In this document: positions 4,801 through 7,144 of the stretch, piece by piece
How positions within the stretch are numbered: the stretch's first letter is position 1
Layout of the letters: each line of letters starts with the position of its first letter
Assembly (NCBI GenBank): GCA_039934635.1
Contig: JBDTLT010000266.1
Location: 1 to 7,144 of the forward strand
Source of the DNA: DATLFA01 sp039934635
GTDB taxonomy: Bacteria > Actinomycetota > Acidimicrobiia > Acidimicrobiales > WLNW01
Reading direction: 5' to 3'
Length of the DNA stretch: 7,144 bases
Program-made: the position numbers and the translations under genes
The notes under the pieces: generated by a model
What the model was told of the DNA's origin: nothing
The model's database searches: none
Seen by the model: only the letters and a program-made list of their open reading frames with translations

Positions 4801-7050
4801 GGCCTCGCACTCGTCGTTGCACTTGTGGCGGGCTTTGTCGCCGTGAACCAACGGGAGAGCGCACGCCGCTCCGCGACAAACGCGGTCAGTGCACGCTTGG
4901 CGGGCGACATCGACCGCATGGTTGCGCAGTCGCAGGTTCCCAGCACAGATCGCGACCTCGCGACTCTGCTCGCGATCACGGCCCACCGCCGTGCTCCTTC
5001 ACCCAAGACATATCACGCCGTGCAGTCGGCGCTCCTCGCATACCCTGACTTCCTCGGCCAGATCACTGCCGCGTCCGATACGAGCGGCTACACGAGTGCC
5101 CAGTATTCCGCCGACGGTTCGCGTCTCGTGGCTCGGCGCGGCACCGCGGTGCAGGTGTGGGACGCCGAACGACGAGTGTTGCTCACGACCATCGACTCTG
5201 CGCTCGACAAGGCTCAGACCGCAGCCATCAGCCCCGACGGCAGAATCGTCGCGGTGCCCGGTGACTCCGGGGGGACCCGCCTCGTCGATGTGGCGAGTGG
5301 CAGCACCACGGGCGTGCTGGGCCACGACGTGGCGTCCACAGCCGCGGCATTCAGTCCTGACGGAACCCGGCTCGCGGTGGGTCACGCGAACGGCACGGCC
5401 GAGATCTGGGACATTGCGTCCCGGCGGGTGGTCGCCCAGCTCAGCGGGCACGACGACGATTTCCTATGGCGGATTGTGTTCAGCCCCTCCGGGCGTCTCG
5501 TGGCAACGGGATCGAGAGACAACACGGCACGCGTCTGGGATGCCGCGGGCCGGCCGTTGCTCGTGCTGGCTGCCCGCGAGCTTCCGACTCTTCCCGATCA
5601 ACCCTCGCCGATCAACTGGGTAACCGGCGTCTCGTTCAATCGTGCCGAGACCACGCTCGGGGTAGTGAGCGCCGATGGCTTCGTGCAAATGTTCGACCTC
5701 GGCGACGGACACCAGATCGGGTCCGATCTGGTGGCAGGCGACATCCTCTACAACGGCGCCTTCATCGACGACAGCACGTTCGCCGTCACCGGAGCGAAGG
5801 TTTATCGCTGGCGCGTGCCATCGGGCGAACCATTGCCGTCGTTGAACACACAGACAACTGCCGGCGGCTTCGCCGTCAGCCCCGATGGCATCACGCTCGT
5901 CGTCGGAGGAGTCGACGCGCTGTCGTTCTGGGGCGTCGACGGCCGTCAACTGCTCGCTGAGAGCCTGCGTTTGCCAAGCGATCTCAGTGACGTGATTGCG
6001 GCGGGTAATGCGCCATATGCGTCGATGAACCACGATGGCAGTCGACTGGTGGCCGCTGCCGCCGGTCACGCCTGGTGGTGGGATCTGACAAAAGCGCATC
6101 CCACCGCCCGTCCCCTCGATCTTGGCGTTGGTGCGCCGGCGTTTGCCGCCTATACCGCCGATGGTTCGCTCCTGGTGACCTCGCACAGCGATGGCACGGT
6201 GCGGACGTGGGACCCCGACACCTTCGCGCCACGGGGAGCGCCGATACCGATCGGGTTCGTGTATGTCGAGGGGCAAGTGCAGAACCAACTCGCGGTAAGC
6301 CACGACCATCGATGGATCGCGATCAAGGCGACGCCGAGTGGCCAAAGCGGTCTGGTCCGGGTCTGGGAGGTCGACTCCGGGCGGCTCGTCGCGGAGCTCG
6401 ATGACCTCGAACAGCTGTCGTCATCGCAAGCCGTGGGCGCCGTGGGGAGGGTGACATCCTTGAGTTTCAGCCCCGATGGCGCGTCGCTCGCGGGCTCGGA
6501 CTTCCCGGGAGCCGCGGTGGTGTGGAACACGCGAACGTGGCAGCGCGATCGCGATCCGGTGGCGCTCTCGGGTGTATTCACTATCGCGTTCAGCCCGGAC
6601 GGGCGCTACCTCGTCACCGGCAACAGGTTCGACAACCGCCTGACGATCCGCGATGCCCACACCCATCAGCCGGTTGGTGTCGCGCTCACGGGTCACTCCG
6701 GTCTGCCGATCACCTTGCAGTTCACGCCCGACGGCGGTCGCCTTCTCAGCATGGGTATCGACGGCCTGCGACTGTGGGACATCGATGCGCGAGCCGAGCT
6801 TGCTGCCTTCCCCTTTGATTCGCCTTCCGTAACTGTGGCCGGCGTGTACGCGGCGTACTTCATCCTCAGCCAGATGACTCCCGACGGCAAACGATTTACA
6901 CGCATCGAAGGTGATCACATTCAGATCTGGAACCTTCAGCCGGAAACTTGGCCGGACATCGCGTGTCGCGCCGCGGGACGCAACCTCACCACTGACGAGT
7001 GGGCACAGTTCGGGCCGCACGACGCGTATAGCGAGACGTGCCCCGCGTAG
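1834..7050 (+). CDS. SARP/BTAD - kinase-like - nSTAND1 NTPase - WD40 membrane regulator
   Basis: This single protein has 1738 residues counted from ATG 1834. Residues 1-95 form a Trans_reg_C winged helix (MDIRVLGSLE start, VWGD, RPPGYQL at 88-94), followed by the BTAD at about 98-250, as in AfsR/SARP activators. A protein-kinase fold spans about 265-490, with G-loop G272-G277, Lys294 and DFG 405-407, but the catalytic loop reads HGN (385-387) instead of HRD. NPYKGLRPF (523-531) opens an nSTAND1 NTPase with Walker A GSSGSGKS (567-574), Walker B LVLVVDQLEE (652-661) and the conserved EIAHEAL (879-885). A hydrophobic span at about 985-1004 follows a basic RRLRR stretch, predicting N-terminus inside. 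The WD40 region (about 1075-1705) has 14 WD-like blade ends, probably two seven-bladed propellers, and ends with two cysteines (1711, 1736). Start: the frame is open to GTG 1810, but ATG 1834 gives the usual SARP N-terminus and has GGGGGGA at 1820-1826; GTG 1831 and GTG 1810 remain possible. Likely role: signal-gated transcription regulator; the ligand and target genes are unknown. Confidence 0.9.
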   Translation: MDIRVLGSLEIIDDGVAVELSSRRLRRLLAVLVVHANEVVSADRLVDLVWGDAEPLGGARTLKTNVSRLRSVLEPGRLHGESNRVVTRPPGYQLTLAVDELDASRFDSLVAEAARLVAEGDAVGAVARFDEALGLWRGHALAEFVDEDWARPAAVRLEERRAAALEERIDARLACGLHTDAVGELEDLIERYPLRDRLRAQLMVALYRSGRQAEALRAYQTYRAHLGQELGLDSSPELARLEARIVAHDPTLDMTATPGRPLRGYRLVERIGDGTSGVVYRAVQPTVGREIALKVIRPELANDAAFVRHFEFDAQAVSRLEHPHVVPLYDYWRDGQGAYLVMRWLRGGNAESVLAHGPMPLAAARRVVEEIGGALDHAHRRGVIHGNVKPANVLFDDEGHAYLADFGAVLSSAVDGDRPYEAPAQRAGHAPDAAGDQYSLALVVRALLTGTHVLVGTTLRRGSLPAAIEAVLERATADDASARFPDSATFVAAFTAAVPALAASAPGQAQSARPDTPALRPRNPYKGLRPFSESDAADFFGRDRLVEDFVARLDRTGTEGRLVVVVGSSGSGKSSLVRAGLVPRLRAGAVTGSADWFVATMLPGADPFGEFEAALLRIAVHPPASLADQLRSHPTGIARAVARILPDDSSELVLVVDQLEELFTQVVDPAVCSNFLDQLVTAVRAPHSRLRVIATLRADFYDRPLRHPGFGELLPLHQVTVTPMTAGELEATITKPACREGVTIEPGLVATIVADVADHPAPLPLLQYALAELFETRHDDTLTLAGYQAIGGVTGALARRADQIHDQLAPAARDAVRQVFTRIVTLGEGAADTRRRTRLGELSSLGADRGSIDEVIEHYGAARLLTFDRDPETREPTVEIAHEALIARWPRLAGWVDDDREGLRLVRHLTTAAHAWEASDRDPGELYRGGRLETAEVWADEHRGDLTDLEAEFLDTSRAQRDSDVRVESERVEMQARQNRRLRRLLAGVGLALVVALVAGFVAVNQRESARRSATNAVSARLAGDIDRMVAQSQVPSTDRDLATLLAITAHRRAPSPKTYHAVQSALLAYPDFLGQITAASDTSGYTSAQYSADGSRLVARRGTAVQVWDAERRVLLTTIDSALDKAQTAAISPDGRIVAVPGDSGGTRLVDVASGSTTGVLGHDVASTAAAFSPDGTRLAVGHANGTAEIWDIASRRVVAQLSGHDDDFLWRIVFSPSGRLVATGSRDNTARVWDAAGRPLLVLAARELPTLPDQPSPINWVTGVSFNRAETTLGVVSADGFVQMFDLGDGHQIGSDLVAGDILYNGAFIDDSTFAVTGAKVYRWRVPSGEPLPSLNTQTTAGGFAVSPDGITLVVGGVDALSFWGVDGRQLLAESLRLPSDLSDVIAAGNAPYASMNHDGSRLVAAAAGHAWWWDLTKAHPTARPLDLGVGAPAFAAYTADGSLLVTSHSDGTVRTWDPDTFAPRGAPIPIGFVYVEGQVQNQLAVSHDHRWIAIKATPSGQSGLVRVWEVDSGRLVAELDDLEQLSSSQAVGAVGRVTSLSFSPDGASLAGSDFPGAAVVWNTRTWQRDRDPVALSGVFTIAFSPDGRYLVTGNRFDNRLTIRDAHTHQPVGVALTGHSGLPITLQFTPDGGRLLSMGIDGLRLWDIDARAELAAFPFDSPSVTVAGVYAAYFILSQMTPDGKRFTRIEGDHIQIWNLQPETWPDIACRAAGRNLTTDEWAQFGPHDAYSETCPA

Positions 7051-7068
7051 TTGTGCAACGGTACTTGC

Positions 7069-7094
7069 GGGCAGAGGTTCGGTTCCTGTTGCCC
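7069..7094. terminator. Imperfect hairpin between the regulator stop and the tRNA
   Basis: GGGCA (7069-7073) pairs with TGCCC (7090-7094). After a small internal loop, AGG (7075-7077) pairs with CCT (7085-7087) around the loop TTCGGTT. It lies 19 bp after the TAG of the large gene and on the other side follows the tRNA 3' end, so it could end transcription from both directions. No T-run follows on either strand, so confidence is low. The final base overlaps the first base of the 51-bp repeat. Confidence 0.35.
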
Positions 7095-7144
7095 AAATTC
7101 AGTGCGCTCGGAGGGACTTGAACCCCCAACCTTCTGATCCGTAG
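7094..7144. repeat. Right copy of 51-bp direct repeat (candidate attachment site)
   Basis: This copy matches 1060-1110 with one mismatch (A at 7101). It begins 8 bp beyond the tRNA 3' end on the minus-strand reading and stops at the window edge in the anticodon loop. Whether the similarity continues past 7144 decides whether this is an integration footprint or a larger duplication. Confidence 0.8.
7103..7144 (-). tRNA. tRNA-Arg(ACG), 3' part, cut by the window end
   Basis: The minus strand reads anticodon loop CTACGGA with anticodon ACG at 7140-7142 (A34 is normally edited to inosine to decode CGU/CGC/CGA). It continues with stem strand TCAGA, variable loop, T arm GGGGG-TTCAAGT-CCCTC, acceptor strand CGAGCGC and discriminator A at 7103. 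The following bases are CTG, so CCA is not encoded, as is usual in actinobacteria. The 5' half should lie at about 7145-7180, with acceptor strand GCGCTCG if the gene is intact. A TadA-type deaminase would be needed for decoding; this is known for the tRNA class and not seen here. Confidence 0.85.

Larger units (their letters stand above)
1060..7144. mobile_element. Candidate tRNA-Arg-integrated element, about 6.03 kb
   Basis: The interval is bounded by the 51-bp tRNA-derived direct repeat, with the tRNA gene that may be intact on the right (minus strand, running out of the window) and the 3' remnant on the left. This is the geometry of an element inserted at the 3' end of a tRNA gene. The distance between equivalent positions is 6034 bp. 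It contains only the small repeat protein and the large SARP-STAND-WD40 protein. No integrase, excisionase, relaxase, replication gene or transposase is present, so it would have to be moved in trans or be a decayed remnant. The alternatives are an old tRNA duplication, or a contig boundary produced by the repeat, since the window ends within it. Confidence 0.45.

Noticed and set aside
5464..6345. Minus-strand 293-residue frame inside the WD40 region
   Set aside because: It is a long antisense frame typical of high-GC coding DNA; the opposite strand has clear WD40 blades with expected codon bias.
6911..7144. Plus-strand reading frame ending in RRDLNPQPSDP
   Set aside because: Its C-terminal peptide is the familiar translation of the complement of a tRNA T arm and anticodon region. 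The rest lies out of frame inside the large regulator gene.
1060..7144. Integrase, transposase or other mobility gene inside the repeat-bounded interval
   Set aside because: I looked for tyrosine recombinase, serine recombinase, DDE transposase and relaxase motifs in the frames and saw none; all long coding capacity is explained by the regulator and the small protein.
1..7144. CRISPR array or riboswitch
   Set aside because: There are no regularly spaced identical repeats; the only repeats are the pairs described, and no recognisable riboswitch core is present in the intergenic regions.

Overview
The window looks like high-GC chromosomal DNA of an actinomycete, possibly from an Acidimicrobiia/Ilumatobacter-like lineage. 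That lineage guess is inference; no taxonomic marker is present. The evidence is GTG starts, a probably leaderless toxin gene, a tRNA gene without an encoded CCA, and a SARP-type (Streptomyces antibiotic regulatory protein) regulator fused to an nSTAND1 NTPase and WD40 repeats, an architecture typical of Actinomycetota.

Layout. (1) Positions 1-147 are non-coding and hold an inverted repeat, an 11-bp-period direct repeat and a 14-bp palindrome in the probable promoter of a toxin-antitoxin operon. (2) Positions 148-965 encode a HigB/Gp49-type toxin and a HigA-type XRE antitoxin that overlap by 4 bp. (3) Positions 966-1327 contain no convincing gene, but carry a copy of the 3' half of a tRNA-Arg(ACG) gene at 1069-1110. 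(4) Positions 1328-1663 (minus strand) encode a small exported or membrane-anchored protein with two 25-residue repeats. (5) Positions 1664-1833 are a divergent intergenic region with a SARP/OmpR-like operator (two CTGTAACCG copies, 11 bp apart) placed exactly where a -35 box should be. (6) Positions 1834-7050 encode one 1738-residue protein: winged-helix DNA-binding domain, BTAD, degenerate Ser/Thr kinase, nSTAND1 NTPase, one membrane span, then 14 WD40-like blades. (7) The window ends inside a tRNA-Arg(ACG) gene on the minus strand.

The last 51 bases repeat 1060-1110 in direct orientation with one mismatch. Because the repeated block is the 3' half of a tRNA, the interval between the copies has the form of a roughly 6.03-kb element integrated at tRNA-Arg. 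It carries only two genes and no recombinase. The most interesting hypothesis is that these two genes form one module. The large protein combines parts that Streptomyces splits between AfsR (SARP plus NTPase) and AfsK (kinase plus propeller), and it would sense outside the membrane and regulate transcription inside. The small repeat protein, encoded divergently from the same intergenic region, is a candidate target or partner. The link is inferred from position and domain content, not demonstrated.
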